A DNA stretch of 64,000 nt. Source: Phocaeicola_A sp964444735 (GTDB taxonomy: Bacteria > Bacteroidota > Bacteroidia > Bacteroidales > Bacteroidaceae). Shown piece after piece: positions 35,808 through 45,218 of this stretch; the stretch's first letter is position 1; every line of letters begins with the position of its first letter. The stretch covers positions 1 through 64,000 of the forward strand of contig CAYUIJ010000003.1 of NCBI GenBank assembly GCA_964444735.1. The letters run 5' to 3'. The translations under genes were made by a program, and so were the position numbers. A model generated the notes under the pieces. The model worked only from the letters and a program-made list of their open reading frames with translations, was not told the DNA's origin and made no database searches.

Positions 35808-36662
35808 TTAATTGCTCAAGTCCTCATATTCAGTAAGTATCCATGAGTCTCCCTCACGGGTAAAGAACAGCGTATTGCCATAACCTGTCCCGATACCCCG
35901 GAACGTGACAATCTTATGCCTTGATTTTGCACTGTACGGCTGCCCGTAATCAATGTTTGTCATCTTGTTATTCGGTAGTGAAGGACGGAACGCAAACCAT
36001 TGGTCGACAGATATGAAAGCCTCAATGACATTAAAGTCATCGTCAGGGTCATTGGTCACAAATTTTAAAGAAGGCGCGACATGCTTTCTTTGGAAGACAG
36101 AATCATTGCAAAACACATAAAAGAAACTGAGAAAAGCCTCGTTGGGCTCGTTCCCATACGATTTCTGAGTTATGCTTTCAAGCATCCAATGCCCTTTGTT
36201 ACGTTCAAAATAATAACGGCGCGCTTCCTTCTTGTCAAGAAACAGCCACGACACATTTACTTTATCCATGCGGGTGTCTTTCTCCATTTCCATATCTTCC
36301 TCCTTGTCAAAAAGGGTATTGTAAAACTCCAGATTGGCATACAACGCATCATGTATCCATTCTGAACGCCTTATCTCTACACGTGCGGTATCCTTTACAT
36401 AAGGCAGGGGAAAATGTGTCCGATACAACTGGAAACGCTTGTCGCTTGCATAAGTATATACAAAATCGTCAAATGTCTCGTCTATATTCTCAGGTATCGC
36501 AGCCTTTGCCGCAGAATCCATTACCAAAGAATCCGCCTGGACAATGGCAGAAGAATCCTCCGCAACAGTCACGGCAATGGAACCGCCGCCTGAATTTCCC
36601 CTGCCCGGCCTGCAGCCATAGCATAGGAACAGCATTATAAATCCCACAGATAAAGTCTTCAT
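35808..36662 (-). CDS. DUF4348 lipoprotein-like protein
   Basis: 284 residues. A short signal ends at LFLCYGC, then a low-complexity Gly/Ser/Ala stretch and the DUF4348 domain (ETFDDFVYTYASDKRFQLYR, FYNTLFDKEEDMEMEKDTRM, WFLDKKEARRYYFERNKGHW). The function is unknown; the domain resembles small lipid- or ligand-binding folds of exported Bacteroidetes proteins. It starts the murB operon and is divergent from pheS, with 113 bp between the starts. Confidence 0.85.
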   Translation of the reverse strand: MKTLSVGFIMLFLCYGCRPGRGNSGGGSIAVTVAEDSSAIVQADSLVMDSAAKAAIPENIDETFDDFVYTYASDKRFQLYRTHFPLPYVKDTARVEIRRSEWIHDALYANLEFYNTLFDKEEDMEMEKDTRMDKVNVSWLFLDKKEARRYYFERNKGHWMLESITQKSYGNEPNEAFLSFFYVFCNDSVFQRKHVAPSLKFVTNDPDDDFNVIEAFISVDQWFAFRPSLPNNKMTNIDYGQPYSAKSRHKIVTFRGIGTGYGNTLFFTREGDSWILTEYEDLSN

Positions 36663-36731
36663 ACTTTCAAAAATTCGTGCAAAATTACCTCTTTATATTT
36701 TAAAAGCAACATATTGTTCAGATTAAATCAT

Positions 36732-36739
36732 TACCTTTG
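36732..36739 (+). promoter_or_regulatory. -7 box of pheS promoter
   Basis: TACCTTTG, a perfect TAnnTTTG box, ends 36 bp before the pheS ATG. No TTTG at the right distance. Confidence 0.5.
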
Positions 36740-36775
36740 CATGCAAATAGAACAAAAACACAAAGCACTACTGCA

Positions 36776-37810
36776 ATGATAGCCAGAATTCAACAACTTC
36801 TGTCCGAGGTAAGCTCGCTTACGGCAAACAATGCCGAAGAGTTAGAGGCTCTCCGCATTAAATACCTGAGCAAAAAAGGTGTCATCAACGAATTAATGAC
36901 CGATTTTCGCAATGTCCCTGCCGGGCAGAAAAAAGAAGTGGGAATGAGACTAAACGAACTGAAAAAACGCACACAAGAACGGATTGCCGGGCTGAAAGAG
37001 GCATTTGAAGGCAAGGAGTGCGGATATGACGATCCGGATCTTACACGGACCGCATATCCTGTCAGGCTGGGCACAAGACATCCTCTTTCAATTGTAAAAA
37101 ACGGAATCATTGACATATTCGCGCGTCTCGGATTCAATATCGCCGACGGCCCTGAGATAGAAGACGACTGGCACGTATTCTCGTCAATGAACTTTGCCGA
37201 AAACCATCCCGCACGCGACATGCAGGATACGTTCTTTATAGAAAAGAACGAAGAAAACGTTACGCGCAACGTCATTCTGCGTACACACACATCGAGCATA
37301 CAAAGCCGCGTGATGGAAACGACACAGCCGCCCGTCCGCGTCATCTGTCCAGGGCGCGTATACCGGAACGAAGCCGTGAGCTACCGTACACAGGCTTTCT
37401 TTCACCAGACAGAAGCCTTATATGTCGACAAGGATGTATCATTCGCCGATTTGAAACAGGTACTGTTGCTGTTTGCAAAGGAAATGTTCGGATCAGACAC
37501 CAAGATTCGTCTACGCCCTTCCTACTTCCCGTTTACAGAGCCATCGGCCGAAATGGATATCAGCTGTAATATTTGCGGAGGAAAAGGATGCCCGTTCTGC
37601 AAAAAAACCGGATGGGTTGAAATACTGGGATGCGGAATGGTCGATCCCAATGTATTGGATCTGAACGGAATTGACAGCAAGGTATACAGCGGCTACGCAC
37701 TCGGCATGGGTATTGAGCGTATCGCCAACCTGATATATCGCGTCAATGACCTGCGTCTGTTTTCAGAAAACGATACCCGTTTCCTGAAAGAATTTGAAGC
37801 GGCCCATTAA
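36776..37810 (+). CDS. pheS: phenylalanine-tRNA ligase alpha subunit
   Basis: 344 residues from ATG 36776 (MIARIQQLLSEV); an upstream TTG overlaps the -7 box. An N-terminal coiled coil (to about 90) is followed by the class II catalytic core: HPLSIVKNGIIDIFARLGF, the motif 2 region with VRVICPGRVYRNEAVSYRTQ, and motif 3 GYALGMGIERIANLIYRV. An unusual CNICGGKGCPFCKKTGW insert with four Cys is typical of the Bacteroidetes enzyme and may bind metal. It charges tRNA-Phe with PheT, which is not in this window. Confidence 0.97.
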   Translation: MIARIQQLLSEVSSLTANNAEELEALRIKYLSKKGVINELMTDFRNVPAGQKKEVGMRLNELKKRTQERIAGLKEAFEGKECGYDDPDLTRTAYPVRLGTRHPLSIVKNGIIDIFARLGFNIADGPEIEDDWHVFSSMNFAENHPARDMQDTFFIEKNEENVTRNVILRTHTSSIQSRVMETTQPPVRVICPGRVYRNEAVSYRTQAFFHQTEALYVDKDVSFADLKQVLLLFAKEMFGSDTKIRLRPSYFPFTEPSAEMDISCNICGGKGCPFCKKTGWVEILGCGMVDPNVLDLNGIDSKVYSGYALGMGIERIANLIYRVNDLRLFSENDTRFLKEFEAAH

Positions 37811-37865
37811 AAACGGGCAGGCCATGATTCTAATATTTATAACCGGCAAAGGCTGTCAAAAAAAA

Positions 37866-37894
37866 ACAAGCGGCAGCCTGCGGCCGCCGCTTGT
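37866..37894. terminator. hairpin after pheS
   Basis: ACAAGCGGC pairs with GCCGCTTGT; a run of A precedes it, so on the minus strand it would end in a U tract. Between pheS and the MFS gene, both on the plus strand, it is a weak terminator or attenuator. Confidence 0.45.
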
Positions 37895-37979
37895 CAGTCC
37901 GTTACCGATAAAATGCCTCAAGGCCCGATAGCGGTCTTGAAACATCAAGAATATGCAATTTACGTACTACTCGCATTCT

Positions 37980-39176
37980 ATGAGAGACAGATTATTCACT
38001 CCCGGTTATTGCTTCATCCTGGCAGCCAACTTCCTGCTTTTTTTCGGGTTCTGGTTCCTTATGCCCGTACTCCCGTTTTATCTGAAGGAAGTTTTCAATG
38101 CCAACGAGTCAAGTACCGGCGTCATATTGGCATGTTACACCGTAGCCTCCTTGTGCATTCGTCCGTTTTCGGGCTATCTGACAGACACATTCGCCCGAAA
38201 GCCCCTTTACCTGATATCCTATTTTGTCTTTACACTGATGTTTGCCGGATATATCATTGCCGGCACACTCACCATGTTTGTCATCTTCAGGATAATTCAC
38301 GGATTATCGTTTGGTACGGTCAGTGTAGGCGGAAATACAATAGTCATAGACATCATGCCGTCGTCACGCAGAGGCGAGGGAGTGGGATATTACGGCCTGG
38401 CCAATAACATCGCCATGTCAATAGGCCCGATGGCCGGTCTGTTCATGCATAATGCCGGAACATCATTCTTTTCCATCTTTACCTGTTCGCTCATATCATG
38501 CGCTCTGGGCTTTCTGATGGCCTCGCTCGTAAAAACGCCTTACAAGGCTCCGGTAAAACGGGAGCCGGTCTCACTTGACCGCTTTATATTGCTGAAAGGC
38601 CTGCCTGCCGGATTTTCCTTACTCCTGTTATCCATTCCTTATGGAATGACAACCAACTATGTGGCAATGTATGCCGGACAAATCCGCATCCACGTGGAAA
38701 CAGGGTTTTTCTTTACTTTTATGGCCGCAGGATTGGCCATTTCAAGAATGTTTTCCGGACGCATGGTCGATAAGGGGAAAATCACCCAGGTAATTGACAC
38801 GGGCATTCATATAGTCATTGTATGTTTCTTTTTGCTGGCTTCATGCGCATATCTCATAACTTGGAGCAGCCGTTTCACAGAAATGCTGTTCTTTGGCATC
38901 GCACTGTTTCTGGGAATCGGATTCGGAACCATGTTCCCTGCGTTCAATACCCTGTTCGTCAACCTGGCAGAGAACAAACAGCGCGGAACAGCCACTTCCA
39001 CTTATCTCACTTCGTGGGATGTAGGTATCGGGTTGGGAATGGTAGCCGGAGGATACATAGCACATATAAGCGGTTTCAGCTATGCATACCTGTTCGGAGC
39101 TGTCCTTGCCATATTCTCGTCACTGTTTTTCCGCTTAAAAGTAACACCCCATTTCAATAAGAACAAAGTACGATGA
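37980..39176 (+). CDS. major facilitator superfamily transporter
   Basis: 398 residues from ATG 37980 (MRDRLFTPGYCFILAANFLL); an ATG nine codons earlier is possible. Twelve hydrophobic segments are expected; loop 2-3 has GYLTDTFARKPLYL (MFS motif A, GxxxDxxxRK-like) and the second half has SGRMVDKGKITQV. This looks like the sugar/drug efflux type in Bacteroidetes; the substrate is unknown. Its stop overlaps the nth start by four bases. Confidence 0.9.
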   Translation: MRDRLFTPGYCFILAANFLLFFGFWFLMPVLPFYLKEVFNANESSTGVILACYTVASLCIRPFSGYLTDTFARKPLYLISYFVFTLMFAGYIIAGTLTMFVIFRIIHGLSFGTVSVGGNTIVIDIMPSSRRGEGVGYYGLANNIAMSIGPMAGLFMHNAGTSFFSIFTCSLISCALGFLMASLVKTPYKAPVKREPVSLDRFILLKGLPAGFSLLLLSIPYGMTTNYVAMYAGQIRIHVETGFFFTFMAAGLAISRMFSGRMVDKGKITQVIDTGIHIVIVCFFLLASCAYLITWSSRFTEMLFFGIALFLGIGFGTMFPAFNTLFVNLAENKQRGTATSTYLTSWDVGIGLGMVAGGYIAHISGFSYAYLFGAVLAIFSSLFFRLKVTPHFNKNKVR

Positions 39177-39841
39177 AAAAAAACGAACTATATAAACAGG
39201 TTATTGCCTGTCTTCAGAAAGCCAATCCCACAGCCGGAACCGAACTGCACTACAACACAGCGTTCGAACTTCTGGTATCCGTTATCCTTTCGGCACAGTG
39301 TACCGACAAGCGTGTCAACATGACAACTCCGGCTCTTTTCAGAGATTTTCCCACCCCCGAAGCCATGGCGGCAAGCACTCCGGAAGTGATTTATGAATAT
39401 ATACGCAGCGTGTCATACCCAAACAGCAAAGCCAGGCATCTGGTGGGCATGGCACAAAAACTGGTTTCCGAATTCGACGGCAATGTGCCCGACAATCCGG
39501 ACGATTTAATAAGACTGCCCGGAGTGGGACGCAAAACAGCCAATGTAATACAGGCCGTAGCATTCAACAAGGCGGTAATGGCCGTCGATACACACGTATT
39601 CAGGGTAAGTCACCGTATAGGTCTGGTAAGCGATCGCTGTACGACTCCGCTTAGCGTAGAAAAAGAACTGACCAAAAACATCCCATCCGAAATAATACCA
39701 TCCGCCCATCACTGGCTGATTCTTCACGGAAGATACACGTGTACGGCGCGATCGCCCAAATGCGGTCAATGCGGATTGAAACCGCTGTGCAGACATTACA
39801 AAAAACAATGCAAAGTAACCGCAAAAGCATTGAAAGAATAA
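39173..39841 (+). CDS. nth: endonuclease III
   Basis: 222 residues. The helix-hairpin-helix LPGVGRKTANV carries the catalytic Lys, and VDTHVFRVSHRIGL holds the catalytic Asp. The C-terminus has the iron-sulfur cluster Cys pattern C-x6-C-x2-C-x5-C (CTARSPKCGQCGLKPLC). It is a DNA glycosylase/lyase removing oxidised pyrimidines. Coupled to the MFS gene through an ATGA overlap. Confidence 0.97.
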   Translation: MKKNELYKQVIACLQKANPTAGTELHYNTAFELLVSVILSAQCTDKRVNMTTPALFRDFPTPEAMAASTPEVIYEYIRSVSYPNSKARHLVGMAQKLVSEFDGNVPDNPDDLIRLPGVGRKTANVIQAVAFNKAVMAVDTHVFRVSHRIGLVSDRCTTPLSVEKELTKNIPSEIIPSAHHWLILHGRYTCTARSPKCGQCGLKPLCRHYKKQCKVTAKALKE

Positions 39842-39903
39842 AGCTATAACACATGCAATTGATAATTAAACACAAATTAACGCCTGCTTAATCCGGAATT
39901 TAA

Positions 39904-39911
39904 TAAATTTG
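39904..39911 (+). promoter_or_regulatory. -7 box of pgk promoter
   Basis: TAAATTTG, a perfect TAnnTTTG box, 54 bp before the pgk ATG. No TTTG -33 box at 19-21 nt. Confidence 0.45.
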
Positions 39912-39965
39912 CGTTCGAGACAGCACTGATAATAAGTTTAATATAAATTATAAAACAAAAACATT

Positions 39966-41222
39966 ATGCAAACGATTGACAATTTCAATTTTGCCGGTAA
40001 AAAGGCGTTTGTCCGTGTAGACTTCAACGTACCGTTGGACGAGAATTTCAATATTACCGATGATACCCGTATCCGGGCAGCCATGCCGACCCTGAAAAAG
40101 ATCCGGGAAGACAACGGGATGCTGATTATCGCCTCACACATGGGGCGTCCTAAAAAGAATCCTGACCCTAAATATTCATTGAGGCACATCTTGGCTCATG
40201 TTTCTGAATTATTGGGTACGGAAGTCAAATTTGCCGAAGATTGTCAGAAAGCCCAAGATATCGTGGCGGCTTTAAAACCAGGAGAAGCCGTTCTGCTTGA
40301 GAACCTCCGCTTCTATGCCGAAGAAGAAGGAAAACCACGCGGCCTGGCTGAAGACGTTTCTGACGAAGAAAAAAAAGCTGCAAAGAAAGCCGTTAAAGAA
40401 AGTCAGAAAGAATTCACCAAAGTATTGGCCGCATATGCCGACTGCTATGTAAACGACGCATTCGGTACCGCTCATCGCGCTCACGCCTCTACCGCACTGA
40501 TTGCCGACTATTTCGACGCAGGCCACAAGATGTTCGGTTATCTGATGGAAAAAGAAGTAAAGGCCGTTGATAAAGTAATGAACAACATCAAACGCCCGTT
40601 TACTGCCATCATGGGCGGCTCTAAAGTATCGACCAAGATTGAAATCATTGAAAATCTGTTGACTAAAGTAGATAACCTGATTCTTGCAGGAGGTATGACA
40701 TATACATTCATGAAAGCAATGGGAGGCCGGATTGGTACTTCCATCTGCGAGGACGATAAGCTTGACATGGCTCTTGACATCATGAAGAAAGCCAAAGAAA
40801 ACAGTGTAAACCTTGTTCTGGCTACCGATACCAAAGCCGGTGACGCTTTCTCTAACGATGCCGACACCCGGATTGTACCGTCTAAAGAAATTCCTGACGG
40901 ATGGGGAGGCATGGATATAGGCCCTGCTTCAGAAAAACAGTTCGCAAGCATTATCAAGACTTCAAAGACCATTCTTTGGAACGGTCCTACCGGGGTTTTT
41001 GAATTTGACAACTTTTCTCACGGCTCACGTGCCGTAGCCGAAGCCATCGTTGAGGCTACTGCCAACGGGGCATTCTCACTCATCGGCGGCGGAGACTCTG
41101 TAGCCTGTATCAACAAGTTCGGTCTGGCCGGCCGCGTATCATACGTTTCAACCGGCGGAGGCGCATTGCTCGAAGCTATCGAAGGTAAAATATTACCGGG
41201 TATTGCAGCTGTCAAAGGCTGA
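39966..41222 (+). CDS. pgk: phosphoglycerate kinase
   Basis: 418 residues. N-domain VRVDFNVPLDENFNITDDTR and the substrate-binding SHMGRPKKNPDPKYSL; nucleotide-side GPTGVFEFDNFSHGSRAVA and the final GGGDSVACI. A Lys/Glu-rich insert of about 20 residues near 125-150 is usual in Bacteroidetes. It makes ATP from 1,3-bisphosphoglycerate in glycolysis. A single-gene unit with its own promoter and terminator. Codon use looks optimised, as expected for a highly expressed gene. Confidence 0.98.
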   Translation: MQTIDNFNFAGKKAFVRVDFNVPLDENFNITDDTRIRAAMPTLKKIREDNGMLIIASHMGRPKKNPDPKYSLRHILAHVSELLGTEVKFAEDCQKAQDIVAALKPGEAVLLENLRFYAEEEGKPRGLAEDVSDEEKKAAKKAVKESQKEFTKVLAAYADCYVNDAFGTAHRAHASTALIADYFDAGHKMFGYLMEKEVKAVDKVMNNIKRPFTAIMGGSKVSTKIEIIENLLTKVDNLILAGGMTYTFMKAMGGRIGTSICEDDKLDMALDIMKKAKENSVNLVLATDTKAGDAFSNDADTRIVPSKEIPDGWGGMDIGPASEKQFASIIKTSKTILWNGPTGVFEFDNFSHGSRAVAEAIVEATANGAFSLIGGGDSVACINKFGLAGRVSYVSTGGGALLEAIEGKILPGIAAVKG

Positions 41223-41245
41223 CAAAAATAATACAGATTATCGGG

Positions 41246-41280
41246 AAAGAGACCGATCTTTCATGAAAACCGGTCTCTTT
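41246..41280 (+). terminator. terminator of pgk
   Basis: AAAGAGACCG and CGGTCTCTTT form a perfect 10-bp stem, 24 bp after the pgk stop, then a CTCTTATC tail. Confidence 0.7.
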
Positions 41281-41305
41281 CTCTTATCATTTCTGCCATT
41301 TTATA

Positions 41306-42274
41306 ATGAAACATAAAATCACGATATATCTTCTCCTTGCATTGCTCGTCTCATTCTCCGCATGCAAAAAAGAGAAAGCCACTGTCATTAATCCTGACCT
41401 TGCCATCGGTTTTTTCCCTTCGAGCGACATGCTGCCTTTTTGTCTGGCAGAACAAAAAGGATTCTTTGATTCACTGAAAGTAAAAGTCCGACTTGTCAGA
41501 CTGGAGTCAAAAACACAGCGCGACACACTTTATCGGAAAGGCAAGCTTGACGGATGCCTGACAGACCTGACCGATGCCATAAAAATGTCGGCCGGAGGAA
41601 ACAGAATTTTCCCGGTAATGGCCAATGAAGGATGTTTCTATCTGATAGGAAATCCCGACTCAAGCGCGAGGCACGTCAAAGATCTGAACAATAAAAACAT
41701 TGCAGTATCAAGCTATGCCGCAAGTCATTACATGGCAGACAAGCTCACCCAGGCACTCGGATACAGCAAGGACAACGTGAACAAACCCTCCATAGACAAT
41801 GAGAACATACGGCTGAGCATGCTGCTCAACAGCCAGATTGACGCGGGAATATTCAGAGATCCGTTTGCTACCGAGGCCGTGCGCAACAAGGCCGTCAAAC
41901 TCTATTCGTGCAGTGACCTGAACCTCATAACCACCGTTACAGCATTCAGTCATCAGGCTCTCGACAAGAAAAAGAAACACGTGCAAAGGCTGGTAGAAGG
42001 ATACAACCGCGGAGTGGAATACATGAACACCCATCCCGTAAGCGAATGGTACGGAAGCGTGGCCGACAGCATCGGACTTCCGCACTGGAAAGCACCCATA
42101 AAGATAGCGCACTATCACCATGCACGCGTCATTCCGCAAGCTGATGCGGATTCTGTAACCGTATGGATGAAACAATATGAGCTCATACCCTCAAAATACA
42201 AGGCCGATATTATAGACCGCAACATATTAAAAGAAAAACAAGATACTGATTCAAAACAACCAGTAAAGAAATGA
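41306..42274 (+). CDS. ABC-transporter-type substrate-binding lipoprotein (NMT1/ThiY-like fold)
   Basis: 322 residues. A lipobox LLVSFSAC (Cys20) is followed by KKEKATVINPDLAIGFFPSS. The type 2 periplasmic-binding fold is visible in FCLAEQKGFFDSLKVKVRLV, SYAASHYMADKLTQALGYS and DAGIFRDPFATEAVR. NMT1/SsuA/ThiY-like proteins bind pyrimidines, sulfonates or similar ligands, but no permease or ATPase gene is beside it, so it may work with a distant transporter or serve another purpose. Its stop overlaps a 42-codon frame; a TPR gene follows. Confidence 0.85.
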   Translation: MKHKITIYLLLALLVSFSACKKEKATVINPDLAIGFFPSSDMLPFCLAEQKGFFDSLKVKVRLVRLESKTQRDTLYRKGKLDGCLTDLTDAIKMSAGGNRIFPVMANEGCFYLIGNPDSSARHVKDLNNKNIAVSSYAASHYMADKLTQALGYSKDNVNKPSIDNENIRLSMLLNSQIDAGIFRDPFATEAVRNKAVKLYSCSDLNLITTVTAFSHQALDKKKKHVQRLVEGYNRGVEYMNTHPVSEWYGSVADSIGLPHWKAPIKIAHYHHARVIPQADADSVTVWMKQYELIPSKYKADIIDRNILKEKQDTDSKQPVKK

Positions 42275-42399
42275 ATACAAAAAAACTGACTACCGCAATG
42301 CTGATTGCCTTGCCGGCAGCGCCGGCAACGCGCAATATTAGCGCGGTGTGTTCTGCGACAGCCGTCACACGGCAATGCTCCTCCATAAAGTATTATTAA
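42271..42399 (+). CDS. small open reading frame, 42 residues
   Basis: ATG overlaps the preceding stop (ATGA), and the frame ends 19 bp before the TPR gene. It starts MNTKKLTTAMLIALPAAPAT, like a signal peptide with a proline-rich end, then a Ser/Cys stretch. The tight fit between two genes supports translation; the lack of any family match argues caution. It could also be a degraded gene start. Confidence 0.35.
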   Translation: MNTKKLTTAMLIALPAAPATRNISAVCSATAVTRQCSSIKYY

Positions 42400-42418
42400 A
42401 AAAACAGAACTTACTTCC

Positions 42419-44653
42419 ATGAACAATGTCAGTCAAATCAAAGAATATCACGCCAACATCGGGAAACTGATCAGGCAGCAACAGCTGAAACAGGCCATTG
42501 ACGCACTTGCTGCCTTTATCAAGGATGTTCCCGAATGGGACCTGCACAGCCTGTTTGACGAAACCCGGACGGCCTACCGGTACATGCTGCAATACTTTGG
42601 CAAGGGAGTGAGCGACCCTCACAGGGAACAGCTCTATTCCGAACTCATACGCAAGATATTCATTGTCAACGAACGACTCATGTGCGCACGCCTGGAACTC
42701 TTCTCATCGGAAATATACTACTCCACCATGCGCCAGTACCGAAACGAAAACCGCCGCATCAGCGATTTCCAGCTCATTTTCGAATCGTTTACCGAAGACA
42801 TGGCTATGGCACGCCTGCTCAGCGAGGGTGACAAGCTCAAGAAACAGACCAACGCACTGCGTGTCACACACGAGGAGAACCAGAACACATTCTTCTGCAA
42901 GGTATGGACCTCACCGGTATGGAACGCACAGCAGGCTGAAGAGGCACGCAACTTCACCGCTTCAGTGCTCGTGCCCGTCAACGATACGGCCCTCCTCATA
43001 AGTGCCGTCACCATGGGCGTGCTACAGATTTTCGACGCACAGAAGATAAATTTCCTGTTTGACGCCTATGCGCATACCAATCCGCAGATAAGCCAGCGGG
43101 CACTGGTAGGCATCGTACTGACATGCATCACCTACGACAGCCGCATTGCATACGAGCCCGACCTGCTGGGCCGCCTGCAACTGTTACAGGAAAATCCCGA
43201 CTTCAAGCGTCACCTGCTCAACATACAGATACAGTTTCTGCGATCACGCGAGACCAAAAAGGCCGACAAGAAAATGCGTGACGAAATCATACCCGAAGTG
43301 ATGAAAAGCAACCGCAACTTTGACCGATCCAAGCTCCGCTTCATCAATCCTGAAGAAGATCTTTTTACGGACGACAAGAACCCGGAATGGGAAAAGTGGA
43401 AAGAAAATACCGAACTGACGCATAAGATTCAGGAACTTGGCGACATGCAGATGGAGGGAATAGACGTATACATGAGTACCTTTGCTCAGCTCAAGACATT
43501 CCCATTCTTCCGGAACCTGTGCAACTGGTTCTATCCTTTCGATCCACAGCACAGTGCCGTATTGCGGGTATTCCCCGAAGAAAGGCAGAAAAACAACTTT
43601 ATCGTAAGCCATATCCTGGAATCATCGTTCTTCTGCGACTCTGACAAGTATTCGTTCTGCTTCACCATTGAAAACATTTCAAAGACACAGCATGAAACTT
43701 TCTCAGAAAACCTCACCGATCAGAACGAAATGATCAAGGAAATGCAGAAGACGATAACAACCGGGCGTGACACCGCGGAAGTCATCGTGCGTCAGTATGT
43801 GCAGGACCTCTACCGTTTTTACAAAATCTACCCGCATCGACACGAATTTGACGATGTGTTCGAAACGGCCGACCTCAACTTCCGGAACTGCACCGCCCTG
43901 CAGCCTTTCCTCTCCAATGCCGACAGCATGCGCGCCGTGGCCGAATACCTCTTTCATAAGGAATACTATGGTGAGGCCGAAAGCATGTTTGCCCGGCTGG
44001 CCGATGAAGACAAAGGAACTGATGCCGAACTGTTCCAAAAGCTCGGCTTCTGTTATCAGAAAGAGAAAGACTACGCACGTGCCGTTGAGGCATACCTCAA
44101 GGCCGATCTGCGCAAGCCCGACACACTATGGACCGTGCGTCATCTGGCTCAATGCCATAAACTGGCCAAACAACCCGAGAAAGCACTGCCCTACTATCTG
44201 AAAGCACTCGAAATCCAACCTGAAAACACCGTGCTCCTTTTACAGACGGGCGAGTGCGAGGCCGAGCTCCGTGCATTCGATGATGCCTTCATACGCTTCT
44301 TCAAGGCGGAATACCTCAAACCCGACTCCGTGCGTGCATGGCGCGACATTGCCTGGTGCTCGTTCGTGACCCGCAGACATGAGCAGGCCGACAAGTACTA
44401 CGCACGCATCCTAAAACAGAGCAGGCCTGAATATGCCGACTATCTCAACGCCGCACACAACGAGTGGGTACAGCAACGCACCGGACAGGCCGTAGCACTC
44501 TACATAAAGGGATGCCGCGAACAGAACGACACGGAAGCTTTCATCGCACAGCTAATGAGCGATGCCGATGAACTGGCACGGCAGGGTATCACCGCGCACC
44601 ACCTCGCCTTGATGGCCGATATAATCAGATACGGCGTACAAGAGACCGACTGA
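42419..44653 (+). CDS. tetratricopeptide repeat protein, unknown function
   Basis: 744 residues, no signal peptide. The first 500 residues are helical and unassigned (DVYMSTFAQLKTFPFFRNLC). The last third has TPR units: EYLFHKEYYGEAESMFARLA, AELFQKLGFCYQKEKDYARA, HLAQCHKLAKQPEKALPYYL, and AWRDIAWCSFVTRRHEQADK (about residues 515-680). TPRs mediate protein-protein contacts. It follows the substrate-binding lipoprotein gene; a shared role is not evident. Cytoplasmic by sequence. Confidence 0.85.
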   Translation: MNNVSQIKEYHANIGKLIRQQQLKQAIDALAAFIKDVPEWDLHSLFDETRTAYRYMLQYFGKGVSDPHREQLYSELIRKIFIVNERLMCARLELFSSEIYYSTMRQYRNENRRISDFQLIFESFTEDMAMARLLSEGDKLKKQTNALRVTHEENQNTFFCKVWTSPVWNAQQAEEARNFTASVLVPVNDTALLISAVTMGVLQIFDAQKINFLFDAYAHTNPQISQRALVGIVLTCITYDSRIAYEPDLLGRLQLLQENPDFKRHLLNIQIQFLRSRETKKADKKMRDEIIPEVMKSNRNFDRSKLRFINPEEDLFTDDKNPEWEKWKENTELTHKIQELGDMQMEGIDVYMSTFAQLKTFPFFRNLCNWFYPFDPQHSAVLRVFPEERQKNNFIVSHILESSFFCDSDKYSFCFTIENISKTQHETFSENLTDQNEMIKEMQKTITTGRDTAEVIVRQYVQDLYRFYKIYPHRHEFDDVFETADLNFRNCTALQPFLSNADSMRAVAEYLFHKEYYGEAESMFARLADEDKGTDAELFQKLGFCYQKEKDYARAVEAYLKADLRKPDTLWTVRHLAQCHKLAKQPEKALPYYLKALEIQPENTVLLLQTGECEAELRAFDDAFIRFFKAEYLKPDSVRAWRDIAWCSFVTRRHEQADKYYARILKQSRPEYADYLNAAHNEWVQQRTGQAVALYIKGCREQNDTEAFIAQLMSDADELARQGITAHHLALMADIIRYGVQETD

Positions 44654-45164
44654 CAGGAACGCGCACAGGATAAAAACAGACAATGCATGGAGGTTTCTGC
44701 ACCGCCTTGCCATTCCCCTATTGCACGCATCGGCACACGATGCGCGCATGTGTCATCCTGCAATCTGCCGCCTTTCCCACTTTCGTCATCACCGGTGCGG
44801 GTATTGGTCTTTGCAGCCTCGCCTGTAAGGTTTCAATATTTACCGATTCACGCCGCCTACGTTACCAAAGGGATCCGTGAGTGACATTGACGCTCCGGCA
44901 TAGCACGCTTTCGTTCCGCACTTCGATTGTCTCACACTTGGGGTCTCGCATGCCGCATTGAGCAAGCATTCTTTTTGAATCAACACGGCACAGACGTAGC
45001 CGCCCATATACAATATGGTAACACCTCACATCTGCATGCCTTCAAAGCCAAGAAAGATATTGTAACGTTAATCTTGCCTCTGCCGGCAAAGTACGAAAAG
45101 CGGAAAGATATTATTATGCCAAGTTGATCATATCATCATCCGGCGAATCTTGAGTGAAAGTACA
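44654..45164. other. gene-free stretch of 510 bp
   Basis: Between the TPR gene and the convergent peptide transporter. Only short overlapping frames; no known protein, tRNA or clear RNA. The base composition is gene-like (no AT-rich promoter pattern), so it could be a decayed gene. Confidence 0.45.
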
Positions 45165-45203
45165 AAAAAACGACACTCCTTTGCCGGGAGCGTCGTTTTT
45201 TTT
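45165..45203. terminator. bidirectional terminator
   Basis: A-run, CGAC-a-CTCC stem half, TTTGCC loop, GGAG-c-GTCG half, then T8. It sits just past the stop of the minus-strand peptide transporter and can serve both strands. Confidence 0.75.
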
Positions 45204-45218
45204 ATTACAAAGCCGAGC

